Below are positions 17,262-26,032 of a DNA stretch of 64,000 nt, piece after piece. The position numbers and the translations under genes are program-made. Below the pieces are notes generated by a model. It worked only from the letters and a program-made list of their open reading frames with translations, was not told where the DNA came from and searched no databases. The DNA is from Pseudomonadota bacterium (lineage in GTDB: Bacteria > Desulfobacterota > Desulfovibrionia > Desulfovibrionales > Desulfomicrobiaceae), in assembly GCA_018902545.1 (NCBI GenBank), contig JAHIQM010000014.1, forward strand, positions 62,001 to 126,000, written 5' to 3'. Numbering within the stretch: the first letter of the stretch is position 1; each line of letters begins with the position of its first letter.

Positions 17262-18553
17262 CAGATGATCCTGTAGTGCACCGGCGGGTCGAGCACGAAG
17301 CTGAATTTCTTGATGGTATCGAGGGCCGCGGTGACGTTCTGCATCTGCGCCGCATGGCTGATGAAGACGATGGGCACGCCGTCGTCGGGCGCGTACTGGC
17401 GCTGCACGACCTGCGCGATGCTGATGTTGTACTCGCCCATAACCCCGGCAATGGAGGCCATGACTCCGGGACGATCCACCACGGTGAATCGGAAATAGTG
17501 ACGGAATACGGTCAGTTCCGGGGCCAGGATCTGGGCCTGGGGCAGGCGCGCCTCCAGAAAGCCGGTGTTGTTGGGCACGCAGTTGGTGCGGGCCAGGGCC
17601 AGGATGTCGGCCAGCACGGCGCTGCCCGTGGGCAGATCACCCGCGCCCTGGCCATAGAGCATGACCGGGCCCACGGCGTTGCCTTCGAGCAGGATGGAAT
17701 TGAACGGGCCGTCGACCTTGGCCAGGATGTGGTCCTGGCGCAGCAGGGCGGGGTAGACCCCGGCGTGGAGCAGGCCGGACTTGTCGCGGACCTGGGCCAG
17801 GAGCTTCAGCCGGTATCCGAACTCCCTGGCCAGGACGATGTCGAACTGCTCGACCTTGGAGATGCCTTCCACCGTGAGTTTGCTCATGGGGAAGTCCAGA
17901 CCGTAGGCCAGCCGGATGAGGATGACCAGCTTGTGGGCCGCGTCGATGCCCTCAATGTCCAGGGTCGGGTCGGCCTCGGCGTAGCCTTTGGCCTGGGCCT
18001 TGGCCAGGACCGTGGCGAAATCCTCCCCCTTGTCCGACATTTCGGACATGATGAAGTTGGCCGTGCCGTTTAAGATGCCCGTAAGATTCTTGATGCGGTT
18101 GCCGGCCAGGCTTTCCTTGAGGGTCTGGATGATGGGGATGCCACCGGCCACACTGGCTTCGTAATAGAGGCCAAGGCCCTTGTCCGCAGCCAGTTCGAAG
18201 AGTTCCGGGCCGTGCTCGGCCAGCAGGGCCTTGTTGGCCGTGACCACGGATTTGCCGCTGCCGAGCGCGCGGGTGATGAGGGTGCGCGGAAATTCGATGC
18301 CCCCGGCCAACTCGATGACAATGTCGATTTCGGGATCGTTTATCAGATCCTCCATGCTCGTGGTGAACTTCGTGTCAGCGGAGGGAATGACGTTTCTGGG
18401 CTTGTCCAGGTCGCGGACCATGATGGTCTTGACCTTCAGCGTCTTGCCCAATCTGCGTTCGATCCAGTCGTTGTTTTCCTGGATGATCTTTATGAGACCG
18501 GAACCAACGGTGCCAAGGCCAGCCAAGCCGAGATGAATAACGGAGTCTTTCAA
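17261..18553 (-). CDS. hom: Homoserine dehydrogenase
   Basis: 430 codons from TTG 18553, selected because GGAGG lies 7 bp upstream and the protein then begins five residues before the NAD-binding LGLAGLGTVGSG; a 24-codon longer reading has a poor N-terminus. The catalytic domain includes ANKALLAEHGPELFELA and GILNGTANFIMSEM; the C-terminal about 80 residues form an ACT domain (FTVVDRPGVMASIAGVMGE), so feedback control by threonine is likely. It makes homoserine from aspartate semialdehyde for threonine and methionine. It is the first gene of the long minus-strand run, and tRNA genes are transcribed away from it. Confidence 0.94.
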   Translation of the reverse strand: MKDSVIHLGLAGLGTVGSGLIKIIQENNDWIERRLGKTLKVKTIMVRDLDKPRNVIPSADTKFTTSMEDLINDPEIDIVIELAGGIEFPRTLITRALGSGKSVVTANKALLAEHGPELFELAADKGLGLYYEASVAGGIPIIQTLKESLAGNRIKNLTGILNGTANFIMSEMSDKGEDFATVLAKAQAKGYAEADPTLDIEGIDAAHKLVILIRLAYGLDFPMSKLTVEGISKVEQFDIVLAREFGYRLKLLAQVRDKSGLLHAGVYPALLRQDHILAKVDGPFNSILLEGNAVGPVMLYGQGAGDLPTGSAVLADILALARTNCVPNNTGFLEARLPQAQILAPELTVFRHYFRFTVVDRPGVMASIAGVMGEYNISIAQVVQRQYAPDDGVPIVFISHAAQMQNVTAALDTIKKFSFVLDPPVHYRII

Positions 18554-18669
18554 GGAATGCCTCCACGCCGAAGCATTGAGAAAAAGATTATAGAGCCAAA
18601 AAAAGCTATTTGCCGCATCCTGCACGCGCTGTCAAAACGGCAAAGAGAACATCGGCCGGTCATTTTTTG

Positions 18670-18698
18670 TTGACGCCCTATGTGCTTTTGGATAACTA
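18670..18698 (+). promoter_or_regulatory. Sigma-70-type promoter for the tRNA-Ser pair
   Basis: TTGACG (18670-18675), a 17-bp spacer and TAACTA (18693-18698) end 18 bp before the first tRNA. No other promoter is needed for the second tRNA, 6 bp behind the first. Confidence 0.6.
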
Positions 18699-18716
18699 GC
18701 CACTTCTTCAAAGGAC

Positions 18717-18813
<97 letters not shown>

Positions 18814-18818
18814 CCCCT

Positions 18819-18909
18819 GGAGGGTTGGCAGAGCTGGTTGATTGCACCGGTCTTGAAAACCGGCATGCCTTTGCGGGCATCTGGGGTTCGAATCCCTAAC
18901 CCTCCGCCA
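18819..18909 (+). tRNA. tRNA-Ser(TGA), integration target of the element
   Basis: Acceptor GGAGGGT pairs with ACCCTCC, followed by G and an encoded CCA. The loop CTTGAAA between CCGGT and ACCGG gives anticodon TGA. Its 3' end from 18882 on is duplicated at 26589-26619, so the element entered here and rebuilt an intact tRNA. Confidence 0.96.
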
Positions 18910-18912
18910 TTT
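18882..18912 (+). repeat. attL of the tRNA-Ser element
   Basis: 31 bp covering the T arm, acceptor stem, CCA and three trailing T bases of tRNA-Ser(TGA). It is identical base for base to 26589-26619. Identity stops on both sides. Confidence 0.93.
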
Positions 18913-18982
18913 TTCATTCTAACTCGCGTCAGGCTTAACTTCCCAGGATCAGCAACATGCTGAAAATGGGAAAGACAGGTCG

Positions 18983-19004
18983 GGGGTCCACTTCGGGGTC
19001 CACT
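18983..19004 (+). repeat. Two direct GGGGTCCACT repeats (candidate integrase arm sites)
   Basis: GGGGTCCACT occurs at 18983-18992 and 18995-19004, a 12-bp period. A third copy lies at 26505-26514 inside the other end of the element and a fourth at 26750-26759 just ahead of the decayed integrase. Position beside att sites suits arm-type binding sites. Confidence 0.55.
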
Positions 19005-19025
19005 GGTCTGTCAATTGAGGCCAAC

Positions 19026-20699
19026 ATGCGAGTTTCTCATTTGATCAGGCATCGTTCTGGTTCTCTCTATTTCCGCTATGTCTTTCCCTTAAATTTGCGT
19101 CCAGTGCTTGGGCGTGAAATTCGGATTTCGCTGGGTCTGGCCCTGAGATCTGAGGCTTTGCCTATTGCTTTTCAACTGTCGTCGAAAGTTCCACAAATCA
19201 TTGATCAGGTCATGAAAAAGAAAACATCATTAATCTCAGAGTCACAGTTGCGTGTTTGGGTCAGGGACATGCTGAAGGTGGAAATGCGTGCGGCATATGC
19301 GGAGCATTGCGCGAGAAGAAAACCTCTTTCTTCCAATAATGTTGAATCAAATTTGCATGGCGTCATCGGGTTTCAAGAGGAGTGCTGCGCTTCTCTAATA
19401 AAAGGCGGATATGGCCCAGCAGAGGAATCCGCCAGAATTCTGTTGCGTGAGCATGGACTCGATAATGATGTTGTGGAAAATAATGTTCCGTTGTGTTCCA
19501 GAGTAGTGATGCAAGAACATCGTGGCTATGCAATGTTTATGCGTAAGTTGTATGCTGATCCTTATTGCAGTGAGAGTGAAATCGATAATGTATATGTTGA
19601 CAACAGTGTTTCTGAATCAGAGGTATGTGATATTGATCCGTGTCTAGAGCGGACAGCAAAGAATTCATCAATGTCTGTTGGTGATGCTATAAAGAAGTAT
19701 GTTGAGTATAAAACTAGCAGAAAAGATTGGAATCAAAAGTCTTCTGTGACAAATCCAATTATTTTAAACAGATATTGCAATGTTGTGTGTAGTGGCATCA
19801 TAATAAAAAATATGTCTGTGCGTGATGTGAATCTCGATGTAATGTCAGAATATGTTTCGTTTATGTATCGTTCTGGTTTGTCTGAAAAGACAATGCAAAA
19901 CAATTTTGTTGTAGTTAAGACTTTTATAAAGTGGTGTGAAGAAGAAGAATACGTTGATAATGCGGATAAATTAAACAGAAGGCTGAGTTTGTCTGCAAAA
20001 GACAAAAAGGCAATAAAAGAAAAGAAACGCACCGCATTGACGAATGAAGATATTTATAAATTATTCAACTCTGTGGAATATATAGAAAATAAGCATAAAT
20101 CTGCATGGCAGTTTTGGGTGCCACTGATTGGATTGTTTTCCGGTGCGAGGATGGAAGAGATTGTCCAGTTATATGTTGCAGATATAAGACAGATAGATGG
20201 AACTTGGTGTTTTGATGTTAATGGTGATGGTGTTAAATCTATAAAAACAACTTCATCAAAAAGGACAATTCCAATACACCCTGTATTGATTGAGATTGGT
20301 TTGTTAAACAGAGTCAATATGCTGAAAATAAACGGATATGTAGATTTGTTTCCGACTCTTGATCGAAGTGATAAGACAGGAAAAAAAGGAGATGTAGTTA
20401 GTAAGTGGTTTACTCGTTATCGTCGAAAGTGCGGTGTTGTGGATAAGGATGATGCTGGTCTCTCTAAAGCGTTTCATTCATTTCGACATACAGTTGTTAC
20501 TTTGCTTCGAGCTCATAAGGTTGAAGAAAAAATGGTCAAGGCTGTTGTTGGTCACGAATCATCCGGGACTGTTACGGACATTTACGACGCAAACGAAATT
20601 TCCATGAGCGATCTTCTTGAAAATGCGATAAAGCTATTAGCGTTTGATTGTTTGCAAATAGATGAGTTAAAAAATAGTCGAGTGATTTATGTTCCTTGA
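19026..20699 (+). CDS. Tyrosine recombinase (phage-type integrase) of the element
   Basis: 557 codons from ATG 19026, preferred because GAGG lies 5 bp upstream and the protein then starts RVSHLIRHRSGSLYFRYVFP; a longer form from 18957 would read through the GGGGTCCACT repeats. Catalytic residues are in place: R375 (SGARMEEI), H484 and R487 (FHSFRHT), the conserved GHESS His, and Y520 (DIYDAN). The N-terminal half holds the arm-binding and SAM-like core-binding domains. Codon use is AT-rich, unlike housekeeping genes on either side. It should catalyse integration and, perhaps with a directionality factor not seen here, excision at the tRNA-Ser site. Confidence 0.92.
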   Translation: MRVSHLIRHRSGSLYFRYVFPLNLRPVLGREIRISLGLALRSEALPIAFQLSSKVPQIIDQVMKKKTSLISESQLRVWVRDMLKVEMRAAYAEHCARRKPLSSNNVESNLHGVIGFQEECCASLIKGGYGPAEESARILLREHGLDNDVVENNVPLCSRVVMQEHRGYAMFMRKLYADPYCSESEIDNVYVDNSVSESEVCDIDPCLERTAKNSSMSVGDAIKKYVEYKTSRKDWNQKSSVTNPIILNRYCNVVCSGIIIKNMSVRDVNLDVMSEYVSFMYRSGLSEKTMQNNFVVVKTFIKWCEEEEYVDNADKLNRRLSLSAKDKKAIKEKKRTALTNEDIYKLFNSVEYIENKHKSAWQFWVPLIGLFSGARMEEIVQLYVADIRQIDGTWCFDVNGDGVKSIKTTSSKRTIPIHPVLIEIGLLNRVNMLKINGYVDLFPTLDRSDKTGKKGDVVSKWFTRYRRKCGVVDKDDAGLSKAFHSFRHTVVTLLRAHKVEEKMVKAVVGHESSGTVTDIYDANEISMSDLLENAIKLLAFDCLQIDELKNSRVIYVP

Positions 20700-20991
20700 T
20701 GGGCGCACGGCCAAGACGCTCTCCTCGACCATTTCGAAGACCTGGCGCTTGCCTTGAAACTCAAGGCCATGAGTTCGGAGCAGTCCAATGACCTAGTCCG
20801 AATTATTCGAATAAATTCGAGTAGTAACATACAAAACCCAAGTAACTATCTAAATTTAAGAGTGCCGACATTCGAACGACAGAATCTCTAAACTTGGGAA
20901 AAATTGATTCTCTCCACATGACTGGGTAACCTTTTTGTGAGTCACCTGTGAGTCAGCGCTGTCAATGAGAACACCATTCACAGCCAATGCC
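20700..20991. other. Non-coding gap with a short coding-like remnant
   Basis: Just behind the integrase a frame from about 20704 to 20830 reads like protein (ALLDHFEDLALALKLKAM) but has no start and stops soon; it may be the tail of a lost gene. GTGAGTCA occurs twice at 20936-20954. I see nothing else. Confidence 0.3.
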
Positions 20992-22080
20992 CTATACTGA
21001 AACGTATCGAACTTTAGACCGTCGTGCCAAAGAGAGCCGAACAAGATCCATTCCCTGTTCGGTCAAATTGTTGGCCTTATCGATCAATCCTGCTCTCCAG
21101 AGGCTAGCCAGAATATTCTCAGGGCACCCTTCAAGTAGCCTCTTTGTCTCATGATTTAAAACATCATCTGAAGAGTTTTCCTTAATAGTGCGTTTCAACC
21201 GGGGCATAATAATATCAAGAAAATAATGCTTCGAATTATTACTGGCCATTTCATCATGGCTTACCGTCTTACGTTTCAGCATCTGAATTTCTTTGCGAGC
21301 AGCGTCTAACTCGGCATTCTGCTTCGCAAGACGATTGAAAAGATGCCTCTTCTCCTCCTCTTCGAGTTGGGCGCGTTGTGCAAGATTTTCAAACATTGCA
21401 GCTCGTTCTTGAGCCATTGTAAGTAGCTGGCCATGCTCCTCTAGACGCTTTTGGAGCTGAGCCCTCTCTTCTTCTTGGAGCTGGGCTCGTTGTGCCAGAT
21501 TCTCAAAAATAGAAGCCCGTTCTTGCGCCGAGTCTAATTCTTGCTGCTGCTTTTCGAGACGAGTAAAGAGTTCTTGCTTTTCTTTATCTTCAAGTTCAGC
21601 ACGCTGAGCAAGATCCTTAAATAGTTCTGTCTGCTCTTTACTAACCTTCTCGACTACGACCTCTTCTTTCTCTATATTTATTTCAGTTTCTTTTGTTTCT
21701 TTACTAAAATTTAATACTGCAGAATTCATATTCGAGTAATTTTTATCGATATGATCTAGTTTTTCTCCAAAACCAGATTCAATTCGCCCCAAAATTACAG
21801 ACATATCTTTAGTAAATTCATATGTATTATTATAAAAAATATTTGCAGTCTCTGTAGCTTTTGTATAAAATAAAATGGAAAGCCATATTGCAAACAACGC
21901 TAAAATAAGTGTAAGCAAATCATTAAAGCTAAAACCAGATAACACATTTCCTAAATCAGCATTCCACAATTTTACTGCAAATATCGATGTAAAAACAATT
22001 ATGACAAAAATTTTTACAATATTGTTTTGCAAAGCTATTCTTTCATCAATACCTTGCTCAGAATTATTTGTCTGACACAC
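20992..22080 (-). CDS. Membrane-anchored coiled-coil protein, unknown function
   Basis: 362 codons from GTG 22080, which has GGAG 5 bp upstream; a GTG two codons earlier has no usable spacing. Two hydrophobic helices (IVKIFVIIVFTSIFAVKLW and a second at FNDLLTLILALFAIWLSILFY) are followed by a long coiled coil (residues about 120-265). Inside it a unit of about 38 residues, FENLAQRAQLQEEERAQLQ and so on to AQERAA, repeats three times. The C-terminal 90 residues form a separate, probably globular domain (DIIMPRLKRT, NILASLWRAGLI). It is transcribed against its neighbours. No family recognised; a sensor or scaffold at the inner membrane is a guess. Confidence 0.7.
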   Translation of the reverse strand: MCQTNNSEQGIDERIALQNNIVKIFVIIVFTSIFAVKLWNADLGNVLSGFSFNDLLTLILALFAIWLSILFYTKATETANIFYNNTYEFTKDMSVILGRIESGFGEKLDHIDKNYSNMNSAVLNFSKETKETEINIEKEEVVVEKVSKEQTELFKDLAQRAELEDKEKQELFTRLEKQQQELDSAQERASIFENLAQRAQLQEEERAQLQKRLEEHGQLLTMAQERAAMFENLAQRAQLEEEEKRHLFNRLAKQNAELDAARKEIQMLKRKTVSHDEMASNNSKHYFLDIIMPRLKRTIKENSSDDVLNHETKRLLEGCPENILASLWRAGLIDKANNLTEQGMDLVRLSLARRSKVRYVSV

Positions 22081-22270
22081 AAACACTCCAATATATCACA
22101 GTTATCAAAATTCGACAATGGCACCCAGGACATTGAAACAGATGCTCGCATACATCCATTCACACGTAAGACACAAGTAGAATCTACACCCCTCAGCGAG
22201 ACTCATTCGGTCAAAGCGTATTTGGCTCACTCCTGCATCCTGCAACAAAAAATATTCCCCGCAATTATAT

Positions 22271-22306
22271 TGACCAATTACTATACGTTGGTTTAGATAT
22301 TGGTCA
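22271..22306. promoter_or_regulatory. Inverted repeat upstream of the serine recombinase
   Basis: TGACCAAT (22271-22278) and ATTGGTCA (22299-22306) form 8-bp arms 20 bp apart, ending 31 bp before the recombinase ATG. The layout resembles a resolvase crossover or self-regulatory site. Confidence 0.45.
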
Positions 22307-22337
22307 GCGAGAATGACACGCCTAGGAGGTCCTGACC

Positions 22338-22994
22338 ATGACTCGACAATGCGTAGCTTACTTCAGAGTTTCAACCGACCGGCAAGGACAATCTGGCCTG
22401 GGCCTGGAAGCCCAGCGCGATGCGGTAAAAACGTTCATGAAGCGCTATGGCTGGGATCTGGTTGATGAGTTTGAAGAAGTTGAGACTGGGAAGGGAAGAA
22501 ACGCCCAGGCCATTCGTCCGCAGCTCGCGCAGGCTCTCAAGGTGGCCAGGCAGAAGAAAGCCGTTCTGATGATCGCGAAGTTGGATCGCCTGGCGCGTAA
22601 CGTCGCTTTTATCAGCAACCTGATGGACGCGGGCGTGGACTTCGTAGCGTGCGATATGCCCGACGCAAACAGGCTGACCGTACATATCTTGGCAGCAGTT
22701 GCAGAAGACGAGGCCCGCCGCATCAGTGAGCGGACCAAGGCTGCCCTGGCCGCGAAAAAGGCCCGTGGGGAACGCATGGGCAATCCGCAGAGTCACGAGA
22801 CGTTGAACGCTCCCAGGATCGCCAAGGCTGACGCTTTTGCCGAGTCCATGCGTTCGACAATGGAAGATTTTCTGCGTCGAGGGCTTTCGCAGAAGAAAAT
22901 GGCCGACGAGCTGAACGCCCGAAACATCAAGTCTGCTCGGGGAAAGAGCTGGTCTGTAGGCAGTATCCAGAACTGCTTGAGGCGGTTAGGCTAA
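22338..22994 (+). CDS. Serine recombinase, resolvase/invertase family
   Basis: 218 codons with a strong AGGAGG ribosome site. The N-terminal catalytic domain has the nucleophile in AYFRVSTDRQ (S12), a LAR-type KLDRLARN motif and AVAEDEARRISERTKAAL at the start of the long E helix. A short C-terminal helix-turn-helix (SQKKMADELNARNIKSARGKSW) binds DNA. GC content is higher than in the neighbouring genes, suggesting separate acquisition. It may invert or resolve a local segment; the only candidate site seen is the inverted repeat just upstream. Confidence 0.92.
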   Translation: MTRQCVAYFRVSTDRQGQSGLGLEAQRDAVKTFMKRYGWDLVDEFEEVETGKGRNAQAIRPQLAQALKVARQKKAVLMIAKLDRLARNVAFISNLMDAGVDFVACDMPDANRLTVHILAAVAEDEARRISERTKAALAAKKARGERMGNPQSHETLNAPRIAKADAFAESMRSTMEDFLRRGLSQKKMADELNARNIKSARGKSWSVGSIQNCLRRLG

Positions 22995-23102
22995 GATATT
23001 ACTCTTAGTGATGACGATGAGCATTTTGCTGTAATCTCATCGGCCCGTCGCGTAAGCAGGAAAAAGCCGCCAATCGTTTCTTCGTCGGAGGACATTCAAA
23101 AT

Positions 23103-24545
23103 ATGAGTATATCCAAAAAACAAAGCGGCAAATATTCGGCAGGCGATTCTTTTGACGGTTGGGTCTTGGAAAAATCATTGGGCGTCGGTGGTAATGGCGA
23201 TGTTTGGCGGGCGTCAAAACTTGACCAACAACCTGTAGCATTAAAGATGTTGCGTAACATAAACCTCGAGACGTACGAAAGATTCAAAAATGAAATAGCC
23301 TCTTTAGAAGAATTGGGTTGTGTTATGGGAGTAATTCCTCTGTTGGAGAAGTTTATTCCCAATGACATGGCAGCCGGGACGCCATGGTTCACGATGCCAA
23401 TAGCAACAACTTTTGCTGAATACATTAGCGGGAAAAAATCTGAAAAAATAGTTGAAGACTTTATAAGTCTCGCAAAAGTTGTTGAAGCGCTTCACAAAAA
23501 AGGGATATCGCATCGAGATATAAAGCCTGCGAATTTTTTGTTTTATAATGACAGGCTGTGCCTTTCAGACTTTGGTCTTGTAAAATATCCGAAACAAGCG
23601 GTATTGACTAAACAAAAACGTGATGTTGGTGCAAAATTTACAATGGCTCCTGAAATGCGCCGTAAGGCACATGCTTCTGATGGACTACCTGCTGATGTAT
23701 ATTCATTGGCCAAGTCGTTATGGATTGCGCTTACTGGAGAAGAGCTTGGATTTGATGGTCAATACAATCCTGCCTCTACTATTGCCATATCCAATTATTT
23801 GCCAGAGACTTATACAACAACACTGGATCGCCTGCTTGTCGAATGTACCGAGACCGACCCATTGCTCAGGCCAAAAATCTCGACCGTGATTGCGCGGCTA
23901 GAAGAATGGCTCGGCGTTGCGAGAGATTTTCACACCAGAAATTTGGCGGAATGGACAGAGTTGACACAGAAATTGTTTCCATTGGGCGCACCTACGCGTA
24001 GCACTTGGTTGCAGATAGACTCCATTTGCTCGGTCCTTGCTGAGATATCCAAAGTCAAGGCACTAAATCATATGTTTTACCCTACGGGAGGTGGCAACAC
24101 TATAATTGGAGTTTCCCGAGCCGGGGAAGAAGGAATGATCGCACTGCATATAGACGAAAAAATAGCAGAAATTTTGAAACCTGCAAAATTAACATATGAA
24201 TCTTTTGGAGAAGACACGAGTTGGAGCTATTTTCGGCTAGAAGCTGCGCCAGTCGAGCCTTCTGGCGTCGAAAATGCAGTAGATTACAAAGGAATTAGCG
24301 AAGGCTTGACTGAGATTGTTTCAGGAGTATATGCTCCATATTTCTGCTGGAGCAATAATGAATTTGACGGAGAGCCTCTTCCTGATTCCGCTAGACCTAT
24401 TTGTAGATTTTTGAAGGGTTCATTCGTATTCTTTAGCACTCGATCAGTGTACAATAGAGATTCTGGTACATATGATGCGCGGCATGACAAAATGACGGAA
24501 GAAGAGTTCAGGTCCTACATCGAGAGAAATTCAAGACTGCGTTAG
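23103..24545 (+). CDS. Hanks-type Ser/Thr protein kinase with C-terminal extension
   Basis: 480 codons, preceded by GGAGGA. Kinase motifs run in order: glycine loop GVGGNGDVW, K48 (ALKML), HRDIKPANFL (H137), DFG (D156) and APEMRR, so the active site looks complete. The kinase domain ends near residue 275. The remaining 200 residues contain no transmembrane helix and no PASTA or forkhead repeat I can recognise; they include VYAPYFCWSNNEF and a C-terminal EEFRSYIERNSRLR. Kinases of this kind on mobile elements sometimes serve anti-phage defence by halting host growth; that role here is inference from context only. Confidence 0.88.
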   Translation: MSISKKQSGKYSAGDSFDGWVLEKSLGVGGNGDVWRASKLDQQPVALKMLRNINLETYERFKNEIASLEELGCVMGVIPLLEKFIPNDMAAGTPWFTMPIATTFAEYISGKKSEKIVEDFISLAKVVEALHKKGISHRDIKPANFLFYNDRLCLSDFGLVKYPKQAVLTKQKRDVGAKFTMAPEMRRKAHASDGLPADVYSLAKSLWIALTGEELGFDGQYNPASTIAISNYLPETYTTTLDRLLVECTETDPLLRPKISTVIARLEEWLGVARDFHTRNLAEWTELTQKLFPLGAPTRSTWLQIDSICSVLAEISKVKALNHMFYPTGGGNTIIGVSRAGEEGMIALHIDEKIAEILKPAKLTYESFGEDTSWSYFRLEAAPVEPSGVENAVDYKGISEGLTEIVSGVYAPYFCWSNNEFDGEPLPDSARPICRFLKGSFVFFSTRSVYNRDSGTYDARHDKMTEEEFRSYIERNSRLR

Positions 24546-24791
24546 CGCGTTAGTGCTTGAGGTGGTTCTACAGGGTGAAATTGCGAAAGGCCACGGCGAA
24601 GATAACTCGCGCCCGATTGGCCTGGGAGGCCGCGTTTCAAGACGGGTGCTGGTCGTAAACCGGCAGCATTTTTTTGAAATCAGTTCTGGGTTCCTCTTGT
24701 AATACCCTCTATGGTAGACATCCCCCAGCAGCAGTGCTTGATGATAACCAGATGACGGCCAACGCGGCAAAAATTAATCAAAAACGGGCGT

Positions 24792-25496
24792 ATGATGGTT
24801 ATCAAAGAAGAATACTACAAGAATCTTCCGCTTCTGCAATCAAAGAAAAATTATAGTTTTGACACTGAAGTTCTTGATAGAATCATCGACATGTTTGATT
24901 ACGCTGATGCGATAAAAGGATTCAGTCCTGTCTTTATGCGCTTTGACTTTCCTGAGAATACGTCGATCGAGTCTGTTAAGAGGTTTTTAAAGTACGTAAA
25001 AGACGAACATACGGGCAAGGATCGACTTTTTCTGTACATGTATACAGAGGAATTTGAGGAAAAAGAGAAATACACTCATTATCATGCGTTCTGCGTTGTG
25101 AATCACAGGGAGTATTCCTCGGCAAAAGCAATAGAAAATATGCTCACGCACATGTGGAGGCACGAACAAAAGAAGCGTGAGGATGGCAAATCATTATTTT
25201 TCACTCGGCGTGATCCAACAAAAAGATGGAACAAAACGAAGGACCAGAACCAGTTTAAACGGTTCAACTTCTACTCTCTGTCGACAGATGTGCAGGCAGA
25301 GCCTGGAGATCGAGAGCTGGCTTTCACGGCGGCATCGTATCTTGCCAAAACCTCCCAGCTTCCAGAGAAAATTCCTGGGCAGAAGAAGCGGCATTGGAAT
25401 AGCTCTGCCTTAAAGAAGCTATCTCCGGAGGAAATCCGACCAGGGTACGATCTGCAGAAGGCTGAACGCTTTTTGAAGGCGACCCCCACCCCTTAA
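24792..25496 (+). CDS. Replication-type protein (inovirus Gp2 / YagK-YfjJ-like) with HUH signature
   Basis: 234 codons; either of two adjacent ATG codons (24792, 24795) could start it and the ribosome site is weak. The sequence around LFLYMYTEEFEEKEKYTHYHAF resembles the YagK/YfjJ C-terminal family found in satellite phages and called inovirus Gp2. H96-Y97-H98 followed by hydrophobic residues fits an HUH metal site, and Y183-L-A-K186 fits the YxxK nicking motif 85 residues later, in the right order for a rolling-circle initiator. Directly downstream is a hairpin-rich segment. I infer DNA nicking; the family match is from memory and the similarity is modest. Confidence 0.65.
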   Translation: MMVIKEEYYKNLPLLQSKKNYSFDTEVLDRIIDMFDYADAIKGFSPVFMRFDFPENTSIESVKRFLKYVKDEHTGKDRLFLYMYTEEFEEKEKYTHYHAFCVVNHREYSSAKAIENMLTHMWRHEQKKREDGKSLFFTRRDPTKRWNKTKDQNQFKRFNFYSLSTDVQAEPGDRELAFTAASYLAKTSQLPEKIPGQKKRHWNSSALKKLSPEEIRPGYDLQKAERFLKATPTP

Positions 25497-25731
25497 AATG
25501 AGCGTTGGGGCAAATGAGCGCAGAGTGTTGGGAAAACCTAGCGCCCCCCAACTTTGGACGAGGTCGCTTACTTTTGCAGGCAGTAAAAGCACGAAAACGC
25601 AGGTCGGCCCTTGTCAGACTCGCGATTTCACCCCCGTCTGCTCGGCTCGCGCCAAATGACGGGCAATCAACCGCCATCTGGCCAAGATCCACAATGTGCT
25701 CACAGACATGCGTCCGACCCGCTGGTTACAC

Positions 25732-25788
25732 GGTCGGTCCCGGCGGTAGCACGGCTTCGCCATGTGCCGCCGGTCTCCACGACCGACC
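25732..25788. repeat. 57-nt extended stem-loop
   Basis: Four stacked stems: GGTCGGT/ACCGACC (7 bp), CCGGCG/CGCCGG (6 bp), GCAC/GTGC (4 bp) and GGC/GCC (3 bp) closing a TTC loop, separated by small bulges. Twenty base pairs in 57 nt is far more than expected by chance. Confidence 0.7.
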
Positions 25789-25981
25789 ACACAGCAGCCC
25801 GCGCAGCGCAACTCGTTATGCAATCAGCATTCGTTGTTCGCGCCCGGTCCCTCACGGTGGCCACAAGGTAGGCACTGGGCGTCGCCACAAAAAACGATTC
25901 CTGATTCCATGGGTCCGTGAAGACCAGAGCCCGCACCTAGGCACACGGCTCACTTTCCCAGGGCCTCCCAGGTCAAAACAG

Positions 25982-26032
25982 CATCGAGGCCGTCCAGCCC
26001 GAGTCCATCAGCGGAGCTGGGCGACCTCGATG
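25982..26032. repeat. 51-nt stem-loop
   Basis: CATCGAGG pairs with CCTCGATG at the base and CCAGC with GCTGG inside, with a 17-nt apical loop. It is the second large hairpin of the segment. Confidence 0.6.
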
